From Bacteroidetes bacterium HGW-Bacteroidetes-1 (lineage in GTDB: Bacteria; Bacteroidota; Bacteroidia; Bacteroidales; F082), in the NCBI GenBank assembly GCA_002842755.1, contig PHDU01000012.1, forward strand, positions 1 to 64,000: DNA of 64,000 nucleotides, given 5' to 3'. The notes under the pieces are model-generated. The model saw only the letters and a list, made by a program, of their open reading frames with translations, was not told where the DNA came from and ran no database searches. Below are positions 47,438-56,156 of the stretch, in pieces (within the stretch, counting starts at the first letter, position 1; every line of letters starts with the position of its first letter). The position numbers and the translations under genes were made by a program.

Positions 47438-49240
47438 CTAACCTAAATGATTTTCTTTCATTTCAAGTGTTTGCCTGAGTTTAAAGTAGATTCCGCTTTC
47501 TTTTAGGATCAACTCCTCATGTGTTCCGGTTTCTACTACCCTACCCTGATCAAGAACGACAATTTTGTCTGCATCCCGAATTGTAGAAAGACGATGCGCA
47601 ATAATAATAGAAGTCCGGTTTTTCATCAATGAATTAAGAGCGGTTTGCACCAATCCTTCAGACACATTATCAAGAGCAGATGTTGCTTCGTCCAGAATCA
47701 AAATTTTCGGATCACGAAGTATGGCTCGTGCAATCGCAATGCGTTGTCGTTGCCCTCCTGATAGCTGCACCCCTCTTTCACCAACAAGTGTATCAAAATC
47801 TTCAGGAAAACTTTCTATAAATTCAATTGCATTGGCTCGTTCTGCAGCTTTCTTTATTTCATCTGATGAAGCATCTGGCTTGCCATAAGCAATATTTTCG
47901 GTAATAGAGCCACCAAAGAGTATTACTTCTTGTGGTACGATGGCCATTTGTTTACGCAAGCAAACAGGATGGATTTCATCTGAAGGGATTCCATCGAAAA
48001 GTATTCTTCCCTTCTGGGGGTCATAAAAACGAAATAAGAGTGCTGTCAGGGTTGTTTTTCCAGCTCCGGAGACACCCACCAAGGCTATTTTTTGTCCTTT
48101 CTCAACCCGAAAGCTAATATCGTGAAGTACTTCTGTTTCAGGCCGTGAAGGGTACGAAAAACCCAAACCTTCAAATTCAACATCTCCCTGAATCTCCATT
48201 TCGCATCCACTTTCGGTCACATCTTTAAATTCCGGCGATTCATCCAAAAGGCCCATCAGGCTTTCGGTAGCACCGACAGCTTTTTGTACCTGTGAATAAA
48301 GATCTGCCAAACCTGAAATGGAAGCACCGATAAATACTGTATATAAAATAAATTTAAAGAGGTCCCCTGCAGCCATACCTTCGCCTTTATTAACGAGGTA
48401 AACGCCATACCAGATTACACCAACGATGGTAGCAAACAAACTGAAAACAATCAACGAAATAAACATCGCCCTTATTTTAGCTCCTTTGATAGCAATATTA
48501 ATCACCTGATCGGTGCTGAATTTATAACGTGTATCTTCAAACGATTCATTTGCAAATGCCTTTACATTGGCAATTCCCTGCAGTGTTTCTTCCACAATGA
48601 TGTTGGATTGTGCAACCTGACCCTGCGTGTTTTTAGAAACTTTCCTGATATGTTTTCCGAAAAAACGAGCACCTACAGCAACAATCGGAACAAATGCAAG
48701 CATAAACATGGTCAGTTTAACCGAAATAAATGACAACAAGATTACTCCGCCTATAATTGTAATAATCTGACGAATAAACTGGGCCAGGGTAAAAGTGAAT
48801 GTTTCTTGCAAAACTGAAATATCAGCTGAAATTCTACTATTTAGCTCACCAACGCGATGTTGAGAAAAGAAACTCATCGGTAGCCGGATGATATGATTAT
48901 AAGTTGTTTGCCGCAAGCTGGCAAGCATGTTTTGGGTTACGAGTTCAAACCAATAAATACGCAAATAGGCAAAAACAGCATTAATGGCAAAAATCCCCAT
49001 CAACACAAGAGCGATGGTGTTGATACGCTGAAGACTTGCTTCTGGGTTTGCCTGATTAAGAAGATCACCGAGAAGCATTGGAAATGCCAGAGTAGTAAGA
49101 CTTGAGATTGATAATGCAAACAGCCCTCCAAAAAAGGCATATTTGCGCGGCAGTACATAGCGCAATAAAGATAATAGCCGGCGCAAACCATCCCAACTAA
49201 CCTTTTTTTGTGCAATCGTCACATCATCTTTGCTTTTCAT
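47438..49240 (-). CDS. ABC exporter, fused membrane and ATPase domains (ABCB/MsbA-like)
   Basis: A 600-residue half-transporter. Six membrane helices lie in about 1-320, with MSFFSQHRVGELNSRISADI in the first coupling region. The nucleotide-binding domain has Walker A GVSGAGKTT, a Q-loop at AIVPQEVILFGGSI, signature LSGGQRQRIAIARAIL, Walker B ILILDEATSALD and switch His in IIAHRLSTI. It may export lipids or peptides as a homodimer; the sequence does not separate MsbA from multidrug exporters. A TAACTTTG -7-like element lies upstream at 49272-49279. Confidence 0.93.
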   Translation of the reverse strand: MKSKDDVTIAQKKVSWDGLRRLLSLLRYVLPRKYAFFGGLFALSISSLTTLAFPMLLGDLLNQANPEASLQRINTIALVLMGIFAINAVFAYLRIYWFELVTQNMLASLRQTTYNHIIRLPMSFFSQHRVGELNSRISADISVLQETFTFTLAQFIRQIITIIGGVILLSFISVKLTMFMLAFVPIVAVGARFFGKHIRKVSKNTQGQVAQSNIIVEETLQGIANVKAFANESFEDTRYKFSTDQVINIAIKGAKIRAMFISLIVFSLFATIVGVIWYGVYLVNKGEGMAAGDLFKFILYTVFIGASISGLADLYSQVQKAVGATESLMGLLDESPEFKDVTESGCEMEIQGDVEFEGLGFSYPSRPETEVLHDISFRVEKGQKIALVGVSGAGKTTLTALLFRFYDPQKGRILFDGIPSDEIHPVCLRKQMAIVPQEVILFGGSITENIAYGKPDASSDEIKKAAERANAIEFIESFPEDFDTLVGERGVQLSGGQRQRIAIARAILRDPKILILDEATSALDNVSEGLVQTALNSLMKNRTSIIIAHRLSTIRDADKIVVLDQGRVVETGTHEELILKESGIYFKLRQTLEMKENHLG

Positions 49241-49543
49241 AAACTACATTTTTTCAATTCAACCCAAACAGCAAAGTTAATAGGATTGTTCGATATTCGG
49301 TAATAGACTACTTGATTCATAGAATAAAGAATCCAATAATCCATAGTAGCGGGTTACAAATAATCTTACATAATATGTATCAATTATTTGGTGCCGGCTA
49401 AACATTACTGTCGATCGCTGATACAGAATTATCATATACCTGCTTAAGCGAACTTACTTCAAAGCATACATCTATTGAAGACAAAAAATTGCAGACACAT
49501 ATTTGCTTCGACAATTTTTCAAAATTTAATGATCAAATAAACA
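49241..49543. other. Intergenic stretch without a recognisable gene
   Basis: About 300 bases between the ABC exporter start and the end of the 198-residue secreted protein gene. It holds a probable -7 element for the exporter near 49275. I see no conserved RNA fold, repeat or reading frame in the rest. Confidence 0.5.
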
Positions 49544-50140
49544 TTATTGAGCAAATCTGGCAATTTTATCCATTGGGATCGTATTAGCCATGTCAATGAT
49601 CGTTTTTTCATCTTTCACCCCTTCACAATGGAATGTGAGCAGAGTTGACCCAAATGGTAATTGAACATCCCAGGAAATTTCTCCGGTTTCATCTTCACTT
49701 TTTTGAAGCAGAGCACGGTTGTTACCAACCTTAATCTTTTTTTGATTTGGATCACTTGCAAAAGAAGGCAAAGCCAAAATTGCATTAATTCCAGTAAGAA
49801 AAGGGGCATCGCTGATAATTGTTATGGATGCATTCTTTCCTTCAGATAGGTAGCTCCGACTTACAAACAAACCAGCAAACCCCATTGAAGTAGCAGTAAT
49901 ATTATCATCGCTTTCAACAAAAATCATGTCGTCCATCTTTTCCGGTATAATCTTCAGTATTTCTGCTCCAATGGCACGGTCAATCTCATTTAGTGCAGTC
50001 TGAAGGGCAAAACGTGTACCATGGAGATCGCCACTTTTATAGAAGGATTGGGCTTCTCCAATTTGAGTATTGAAACTCTGTGCTTCCAAACTTATTACAG
50101 TCATCAAAGCCATGACCATTGTAACTATTATCTTTTTCAT
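49544..50140 (-). CDS. Exported protein of unknown function, paralogue of its neighbour
   Basis: A 198-residue protein with a signal peptide (MKKIIVTMVMALMTVISLEAQ). It shares its plan with the gene directly upstream: LKSGD/ARFALQTALNEIDRAIGAEILKIIP, then SMGFAGLFVSRSYLSEGKNASITIISDAPFLTGINAIL, then a VQLPFGSTLLTFHCEG strand and a short C-terminal helix ending near DMANTIPMDKIARF. I do not recognise a named family. The ATGA overlap (50137-50140) shows the two are translated together. Confidence 0.82.
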   Translation of the reverse strand: MKKIIVTMVMALMTVISLEAQSFNTQIGEAQSFYKSGDLHGTRFALQTALNEIDRAIGAEILKIIPEKMDDMIFVESDDNITATSMGFAGLFVSRSYLSEGKNASITIISDAPFLTGINAILALPSFASDPNQKKIKVGNNRALLQKSEDETGEISWDVQLPFGSTLLTFHCEGVKDEKTIIDMANTIPMDKIARFAQ

Positions 50141-50925
50141 TGTGCTCCCAACTCTTTTTTAATGTTATCAAAATCAAAGCTATTGGCCGCTGCCATAAAA
50201 CTGCTTTCATCCTCAAAGTTTGTTCCTTTTACTAAAAAAATGGACGATTGCCCAAAAGGAACACTTATGGAGTACCCATCATTTTCGTCATATTGTATCA
50301 CGGCTTGATGGTCTTTGTATCTGATTTGTTTACTATCGGTCTCTTCTGTGCTATTTACGTACATGCCACTGGCCATTAAGGCACCTGACAGCCCTAATAT
50401 AGAAGCATCGTTCCCAATCGTTGCAGTCAGTTCAAGATCATCTTTGCCAATATAAACGCGTTCAATAATCAGGCCGACAAACCCTATTCCTGTACTTGTA
50501 ACCTGATCCTGCGATTGATCAGCTTTCAAACTTTCTACCTCAGATGGCAATGATTTCAATACATTTTGACCGATTTCCAATTCAACCCCCCATAAGGCTT
50601 TTCTTAAGGCAGATTTTGCTTCCGAATAATTTTGATCATTCATGGAAGACTCACTGTCTTTAATGCTTTGAATGACATCAGGAACACCTTTAGATAATCC
50701 TGCTCCTTTCCGGTTCCGATTGGGTGAAGAAGCTTCCGTCTCAGTTTGCGTTTTGCTGGTTTCCGTTTCCGTCTCCTTTTTGGAGTCTTTAAAAATCCCA
50801 TCTACGATTTTGTCCTCGGCACGATTCTGAATTTTTCTTAGCAAGGAGCCTTGTCCCTGAACAGTGCAAACACCAAGAATCAGCAACGTCAACAATAGAA
50901 ATGCTCTTGTATGATTGTTTTTCAT
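50137..50925 (-). CDS. Exported protein of unknown function with charged linker
   Basis: A 262-residue protein with a signal peptide (MKNNHTRAFLLLTLLILGVCTVQGQ), then a lysine/glutamate/threonine-rich linker (about 30-80), and a domain homologous to the neighbouring 198-residue protein: AKSALRKALWGVELEIGQNVLKSLP, GIGFVGLIIERVYIGKDDLELTATIGNDASILGLSGAL and ISVPFGQSSIFLVKGTNFEDE. The paralogous pair probably arose by tandem duplication. Function unknown; periplasmic or surface location inferred. Confidence 0.82.
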   Translation of the reverse strand: MKNNHTRAFLLLTLLILGVCTVQGQGSLLRKIQNRAEDKIVDGIFKDSKKETETETSKTQTETEASSPNRNRKGAGLSKGVPDVIQSIKDSESSMNDQNYSEAKSALRKALWGVELEIGQNVLKSLPSEVESLKADQSQDQVTSTGIGFVGLIIERVYIGKDDLELTATIGNDASILGLSGALMASGMYVNSTEETDSKQIRYKDHQAVIQYDENDGYSISVPFGQSSIFLVKGTNFEDESSFMAAANSFDFDNIKKELGAQ

Positions 50926-51100
50926 TGTATTGAATTAATATGTTGATATAAAAGTTTATGATGTCTTAGTTCATCACAAAATTAGTTTATTGATTGCTAT
51001 TATTAACGTTTTTTTAAAATAATCTATTCTTTTTGGTATGCTATAAAAAAATCGCACGACACAAATCAACTCATAAGAATTGTAACTTAAATAATGATTT

Positions 51101-52096
51101 TTATTCGATATAGTAATAAATAGTAGTCAGCCACTTCAAGGTATCCGGTTCATTATGAGGATTGATTTCATAAGATTCCCAAACGGGCAGAGCGCTATAA
51201 TTGTAGCCAAAATCTTTTATGCAAGCATCCAAATCATTGTGGGCATTTTCAGCGCCTGAATAAGGTCCCATCATCGTTCCTTTAAGTGCTTTTCCACCTG
51301 GCCGGATATAATAGCTTGTTCTGCCACTTTCCTTCACTTCTTCAGCAACAGGAAACCCAACCTGCATTTTTATAGCTTTATCCGTTTCCCAGTTATGGTA
51401 CATTGCAAAAGCAGGGCCAATTGGTTCAATGCGTGTGCGATCCATATACTGGCCTAATTCATTCATGTTATTGGCCATTAATTGATCAATGCCATCCATC
51501 ATGGCTGAGTCGAGAATAGTGATGCTGGGCTGTGGAGTCAATTCAATTAATTCAATTTCAATGGATGGTCTTGTTGCTTCGGCTATTTCTTTCAGCTTCT
51601 GTAAGCCTTTTTCTTGCATGGGCTTCATCATGCTTTCAAGGAAAAATCCAAAATACCGGTGAAAAGGATATTTTAAATCGGATAGTTTAAGTGACCATGT
51701 TACTTCGACGCCTCCCTCCTTTTCAATAAATGTCCATTCATCAAATGCGATTCCGCTTCCGTCCATGTCCAGTAAACTCTGAATGAATTCGTAAGGTTGG
51801 CTTTGCAGGATAGTCATGCTTCCATCACCCATACTTTTACTTTTCCAGGTATGTTTGTTACCGATACCCATCACCGGCCCATCATAAACTGATTCCATTT
51901 CAGGATCGCCAAATTCAAAAGGGCTCCATTTACTCCAGTTCTGCAAACTGTTCACAAGTCGAAAAACAGTTTGAGCTTTTGTATTAATAAAAATGCTTTG
52001 ACTTGTTTCGGCATGGTTTGGCATTAAAGCAGGCAGTGTTAACAAGACTACCAAAAGCAAGAGCAATAATATTCCAATAAATTTTAAGGCTTTCAT
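51101..52096 (-). CDS. SRPBCC domain plus GyrI-like effector-binding domain protein
   Basis: A 331-residue protein with a single N-terminal membrane anchor or signal (MKALKFIGILLLLLLVVLLTLPAL). Residues 30-175 form an SRPBCC/polyketide-cyclase-like lipid-binding fold (VFRLVNSLQNWSKWSPF, MGIGNKHTWKS, VEVTWSL). Residues 180-330 resemble the GyrI-like small-molecule-binding domain (AFAMYHNWETDKAIKMQVGFPVAE, GTMMGPYSGAENAHNDLDA). Without a DNA-binding domain it is not a regulator; it may bind a hydrophobic ligand outside the cytoplasm. Confidence 0.82.
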   Translation of the reverse strand: MKALKFIGILLLLLLVVLLTLPALMPNHAETSQSIFINTKAQTVFRLVNSLQNWSKWSPFEFGDPEMESVYDGPVMGIGNKHTWKSKSMGDGSMTILQSQPYEFIQSLLDMDGSGIAFDEWTFIEKEGGVEVTWSLKLSDLKYPFHRYFGFFLESMMKPMQEKGLQKLKEIAEATRPSIEIELIELTPQPSITILDSAMMDGIDQLMANNMNELGQYMDRTRIEPIGPAFAMYHNWETDKAIKMQVGFPVAEEVKESGRTSYYIRPGGKALKGTMMGPYSGAENAHNDLDACIKDFGYNYSALPVWESYEINPHNEPDTLKWLTTIYYYIE

Positions 52097-52226
52097 ATCA
52101 ATAGGTTTTGGTTAATAAATAAAAGCTTGAAAAAAACTAAAAACTTCTGAACAACGAATTCTATTTATATTGTTCGGCAATAAAAGTAAGAATCAATCAA
52201 GTAGTTTTGCAAATATTTTATGTATT

Positions 52227-53390
52227 TTATTCAAAAGCAATTCTCATCTGTTCAAGTGCATCTATTAAAATGGAGCGCGGGCAGGCTACATTGAGCCGCA
52301 TACATCCTTCACCTCCAGAGCCAAAATCTATTCCTGAATTTAAGCCCAGACCTGCTTCCTGGATCATTTTGTTTTTTAACTCCTTGTCTGAAAAACCATA
52401 AGCGCCGAAGTCAAGCCAAATCATATAAGTTGCTTCAGGTCTGAAAACTCTAATTTTTGGAAGCTTTTCCTCCATGAAACTAACTGTAAAATCAACATTG
52501 TGATTGATATATTTCAAAAGTTGTATGAGCCATTCCTTTCCTTCATTAAAGGCTGTCTGTGAAGCTACAAAGCCAAAGAGATTACCCATATTCAGATGTA
52601 AATGTTGTAGCGTATCGTTAAAACGTTTACGCAAATCAGGGTTAGAAATAATGATTGAAGAAGTGGCGAGCCCTGCCAGATTAAAGGTTTTACTTGCAGC
52701 GTGTGCAGTTATAGTTATGGCGGCAACGTCAGGCGATAAATCTGCAAATACCTGATGTTTAAAACCAGGCAAAACAAGGTCATTGTGTATCTCATCAGAT
52801 ACAACCAAAATATTGTGCCTGAGACATATATCAGCAACTTTTTCAAGTTCTTCTTTTTTCCAGGCGCGACCAACCGGGTTGTGTGGATTACATAAAATCA
52901 GCATTCTCGATTGTGAGGCCTGTTTTTCGAGTAAGTCAAAATCAATTTCATAATGCTCTTTCCCTTTGATCAATGTATTATTAACAAGTTGTCTTTCATG
53001 ATCTTTTACGGCGGTGAAAAAAGGAAAATACACAGGAGGTTGAACTATAATTGCATCTCCAGGTTTGGTGTAGGATTGAACCGCTAAATTTAAAGCAGGA
53101 ACAACACCCGGAGCATAAATAATCCAATCCTTTTTTATTTCCCAACGATGCTGATTTCTAAACCAGTTAATAATACTCTCATAATAAGCTTCATTTCTAA
53201 AAGTGTAACCGTAAATTGGATGGTTTGCTCTTTCGATCACTGCGTTACGGACAAAGGTTGGTGTTTCGAAATCCATATCAGCAACCCACATGGGGATTAT
53301 ATCCTTTTTCCCGAAAATAGTTTCATTAAGGTCATATTTTATGCATGAAGTGCCTTCACGCTCAATGAGATGATCGAAGTTGTAAAACAT
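52227..53390 (-). CDS. PLP-dependent cystathionine beta-lyase/aminotransferase (PatB/MalY type)
   Basis: A 387-residue fold-type I enzyme. The PLP lysine lies in HAASKTFNLAGLATS; VVSDEIHNDLVLPG holds the Asp that binds the pyridine nitrogen, and CNPHNPVGRAW is the conserved loop. The N-terminus FGKKDIIPMWVADMDFETP is typical of the MalY/PatB C-S lyases, which cleave cystathionine or cysteine conjugates. Substrate cannot be fixed from sequence. Confidence 0.92.
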   Translation of the reverse strand: MFYNFDHLIEREGTSCIKYDLNETIFGKKDIIPMWVADMDFETPTFVRNAVIERANHPIYGYTFRNEAYYESIINWFRNQHRWEIKKDWIIYAPGVVPALNLAVQSYTKPGDAIIVQPPVYFPFFTAVKDHERQLVNNTLIKGKEHYEIDFDLLEKQASQSRMLILCNPHNPVGRAWKKEELEKVADICLRHNILVVSDEIHNDLVLPGFKHQVFADLSPDVAAITITAHAASKTFNLAGLATSSIIISNPDLRKRFNDTLQHLHLNMGNLFGFVASQTAFNEGKEWLIQLLKYINHNVDFTVSFMEEKLPKIRVFRPEATYMIWLDFGAYGFSDKELKNKMIQEAGLGLNSGIDFGSGGEGCMRLNVACPRSILIDALEQMRIAFE

Positions 53391-53496
53391 AGTCAGCTTT
53401 TTTTAAGGCAGCAAGTTAATTAAATATGCAAAACATACTTATTATCGGATTTTTAATTATCTAAGAATTGTCATGTAAAAAATTAATGCTCTACCT

Positions 53497-55218
53497 TTAA
53501 TGGCTTTTTTTTAGTACTGCTTCAAAAACTTTCTTATTATCGTAATGATCTGAAACTTCAAGTTTGAACTTATTATCTCCAGGTACCATTTGCTCATCAA
53601 TTGTATACACCAAAAGATTATTTTTTGCGTCATAGTCCATCAATATCCATATGCCATTTAATGTTGGGTAAAAGGATTCTATTCCTGATAAGGCATCTTT
53701 GATTTCCAAACGAAGGCTTTTTAGTGTATCCACTTTGAGGCCATTATAGAAGTTTAAAGGTCGAATTTCAGGTGATAAAGTATCAGCTGAAATTGCAAAC
53801 CGGCCAAGTTTCCGTGTCGACACTTTCACTTTTCCTTCTTCAAATCTTCCACCTATCGATGCTGGAGATTTTCCTTTTTCTAGATAAACAATCAACATTT
53901 TGCTGGTTGGTACCGTGTGGTTTTTTGGTGCAATTGTTAAGATGTAGCTTTTATGAACTGGTATATTAGTTTCACCAACTGTAATAATATCAGATAAATA
54001 ATTGTTATCAGTTTCAGTTTTGGTTTCAATAAACACATCTCTATAAAAAGCATCTGAAGGAAAAATTGCCTCAAACACTTTTGTTCTTAAATTATAAGAT
54101 TTTCCTGCCACCACAAACTTCTTGCAGCTATCAATTTCGGTTAATTTAAGGGGAGCAACAGACTTTTCACCTTTTATGACAAATGGAAGCCTTGAAATGT
54201 TTCCATTATAGTCCTTAACCACATACACTGCCTGGTATGTTTTATTATCCTCAACATTAAAAATACCATTTGATTTTACATTATCATACAAACCAAGTTT
54301 ATTAAACGGATCAATTGCAGTTCTTACAATCCTGCTTTGGTTTTTGATATAGAATGTATAATCAATCATGCTATTAACATACCTTGTTTCATCGAATGAA
54401 AAGCGATCGGCTTTGAATGCAAACAATAGCAGGGAGTCAATATAAAGTTCAATTGAATAAACACCATTTTTATTTGGAGTATCGTTATGCGTATCGTGTG
54501 TAGTGATGCCAAAAGAAATATTACCAAAAGCTTTTACGACCTCATTTTCTTTTATCCTGTGATCCTCTCCCCATCCCTGAACCTCAAAAAATGCTGGATT
54601 ATTAATGCCTTTTACAGTTGAATATAAATCTTCAGGATAGACCGCAAGTCGTTGAACAGAAGGCCTTACAAAGTCTTTGATTGAAAACCCGAAGTCAAGC
54701 GGATTCAATATCTCCTGAGAAGCACCATCCCTGATTTCAAAATGCAAGTGAGGCCCTCCAGAAGAGCCACTATTGCCCGAGAAACCGATCAGGTCACCTT
54801 TTTTGACAGGTAGTAAACCGGATTCAGGATACAGGTTCACAGTAAAACTCTTTGCAGCATATTGCTGTTTTTTAACGTAGGATGCGATGCTGCCTTCAAA
54901 TCGTTGAAGATGTGCATAAACTGAAAGATGGCCTGTTTTTGGATGTGAGATATAAACTACTTTTCCAAAACCATAAGGCGAAACCGCTACACGACTGACA
55001 AATCCATCTTCAATCGCAAACACTTTTTGACCTTCAACACCTCCGGTGCGAATATCAATACCGGAATGAAAATGATCGGAACGTAGTTCAGCAAAACTTC
55101 CGGAAAGATACAACTGGAGATCTATTGGCTTACGGTAATTGTACTGTTTCTTGGTAGTTTGTCCAAGCAAGAAAAAAGGAAACAACAAGAAAACTAAAGA
55201 TGTGTAAAAATGTCTCAT
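53497..55218 (-). CDS. Exported M23 family metallopeptidase
   Basis: A 573-residue protein with a signal peptide (MRHFYTSLVFLLFPFFLLGQ). The LytM/M23 domain occupies about 30-165 with the zinc ligands in HFHSGIDIRT and GPHLHFEIRD, both intact, so it is probably an active peptidoglycan endopeptidase. The long C-terminal part (about 170-573) is beta-rich and resembles periplasmic beta-sandwich domains. The HAD gene lies six bases upstream on the same strand. Confidence 0.92.
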   Translation of the reverse strand: MRHFYTSLVFLLFPFFLLGQTTKKQYNYRKPIDLQLYLSGSFAELRSDHFHSGIDIRTGGVEGQKVFAIEDGFVSRVAVSPYGFGKVVYISHPKTGHLSVYAHLQRFEGSIASYVKKQQYAAKSFTVNLYPESGLLPVKKGDLIGFSGNSGSSGGPHLHFEIRDGASQEILNPLDFGFSIKDFVRPSVQRLAVYPEDLYSTVKGINNPAFFEVQGWGEDHRIKENEVVKAFGNISFGITTHDTHNDTPNKNGVYSIELYIDSLLLFAFKADRFSFDETRYVNSMIDYTFYIKNQSRIVRTAIDPFNKLGLYDNVKSNGIFNVEDNKTYQAVYVVKDYNGNISRLPFVIKGEKSVAPLKLTEIDSCKKFVVAGKSYNLRTKVFEAIFPSDAFYRDVFIETKTETDNNYLSDIITVGETNIPVHKSYILTIAPKNHTVPTSKMLIVYLEKGKSPASIGGRFEEGKVKVSTRKLGRFAISADTLSPEIRPLNFYNGLKVDTLKSLRLEIKDALSGIESFYPTLNGIWILMDYDAKNNLLVYTIDEQMVPGDNKFKLEVSDHYDNKKVFEAVLKKSH

Positions 55219-55224
55219 TGATGG

Positions 55225-55701
55225 TTAAAAAAGTGTTAGGAGGAGATTCATTTCATTAATTTCGTAATCAGCCAAAGGAAAAGGGCCTTTAATGCCTGAT
55301 TCATTCAATAAGACAGTTGTCAGGCCAGCTGCTTTAGCGCCAATGATATCTTTTTCGTAAAGGTCACCAATCATTGCAATCTCATTGGCAGCAAATCCTG
55401 AATTTTTTATCACTTCTTCAAAAAAGCGAATGTCCGGCTTTTTAAAACCCAATTCTTTCTGAGAATAGAACTGGTGAAAATATTGAACAGCGCCAACACG
55501 GTCAAGCGCTAATTTCATTTCATTTGTATCAGAATGATTGGCACTAGTAGCTATGATACAGCAATAGCGTTTACTCAAATCCTCTAATGCAGCCTTTGCA
55601 CCAGGAACCCATGCAACTTTTTCCCATTCTGACATAGGGCCAGGGAGATTGAAATCGCGCATGATGGTATTACCCCAATCGAAAACAAGTGCTTTCAGCA
55701 T
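55225..55701 (-). CDS. HAD family hydrolase
   Basis: A 158-residue HAD phosphatase: VFDWGNTIM (an Asp-x-Gly variant of motif I, with Gly instead of the second Asp), IIATSANH as motif II, GFKKPDIRFF as motif III and MIGDLYEKDIIGAKAAG as motif IV. The missing second Asp in motif I is unusual for a phosphatase and may mean altered catalysis. I use the ATG at 55699-55701, since a TTG four codons earlier lies within a TAATTTTG -7-like element (55711-55718). It precedes the M23 gene. Confidence 0.85.
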   Translation of the reverse strand: MLKALVFDWGNTIMRDFNLPGPMSEWEKVAWVPGAKAALEDLSKRYCCIIATSANHSDTNEMKLALDRVGAVQYFHQFYSQKELGFKKPDIRFFEEVIKNSGFAANEIAMIGDLYEKDIIGAKAAGLTTVLLNESGIKGPFPLADYEINEMNLLLTLF

Positions 55702-55814
55702 TTTTATTTGCAAAATTAGTCAAAATGTCCAAGCCTATGCTCAAATCAACTTTATAACGCTTTCAGGAAAATTTCTTCGTATTTTTGCGCTTTCGTAAAA
55801 ATGACATTTGACGT

Positions 55815-56156
55815 ATGAAGCATTGTTTCAATTCTTTTCTAGGTTGTTTAATAGTATGTTTGATGATTTCCTGCAATAAAACGGAAGATCCCAGCGATAC
55901 TATTCAGCCTTTTATAACAATGAAGGGGGATAATCCTGTATGGATAAGAGTTGGTGAAGCTTACACTGAGCCGGGAGCTCATGCCTGGGATGTCAACGAA
56001 CTTGGTGATACTATTTCCATCAGCAATATGCTTACTATTGATAACAATGTGAATACTGATATTATTGGTGGATACCGCGTGATATACAATGTGAAAGATG
56101 CTTCTGGAAATGAAGCAAAGCCTGTAGTTAGAAATGTTTACGTAAATATTTTCTGA
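55815..56156 (+). CDS. Small lipoprotein with a DUF5011 domain
   Basis: A 113-residue protein with a signal sequence ending in the lipobox LMISC, so Cys20 should be acylated. The mature part is one DUF5011 immunoglobulin-like domain: PFITMKGDNPVWIRVGEAYTEPGAHAWD ... GGYRVIYNVKDASGNEA. A TATTTTTG -7-like element lies at 55780-55787. The stop and the next start overlap in TGATG, so it is cotranscribed and probably cotranslated with the LtaS-like gene. Confidence 0.85.
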   Translation: MKHCFNSFLGCLIVCLMISCNKTEDPSDTIQPFITMKGDNPVWIRVGEAYTEPGAHAWDVNELGDTISISNMLTIDNNVNTDIIGGYRVIYNVKDASGNEAKPVVRNVYVNIF

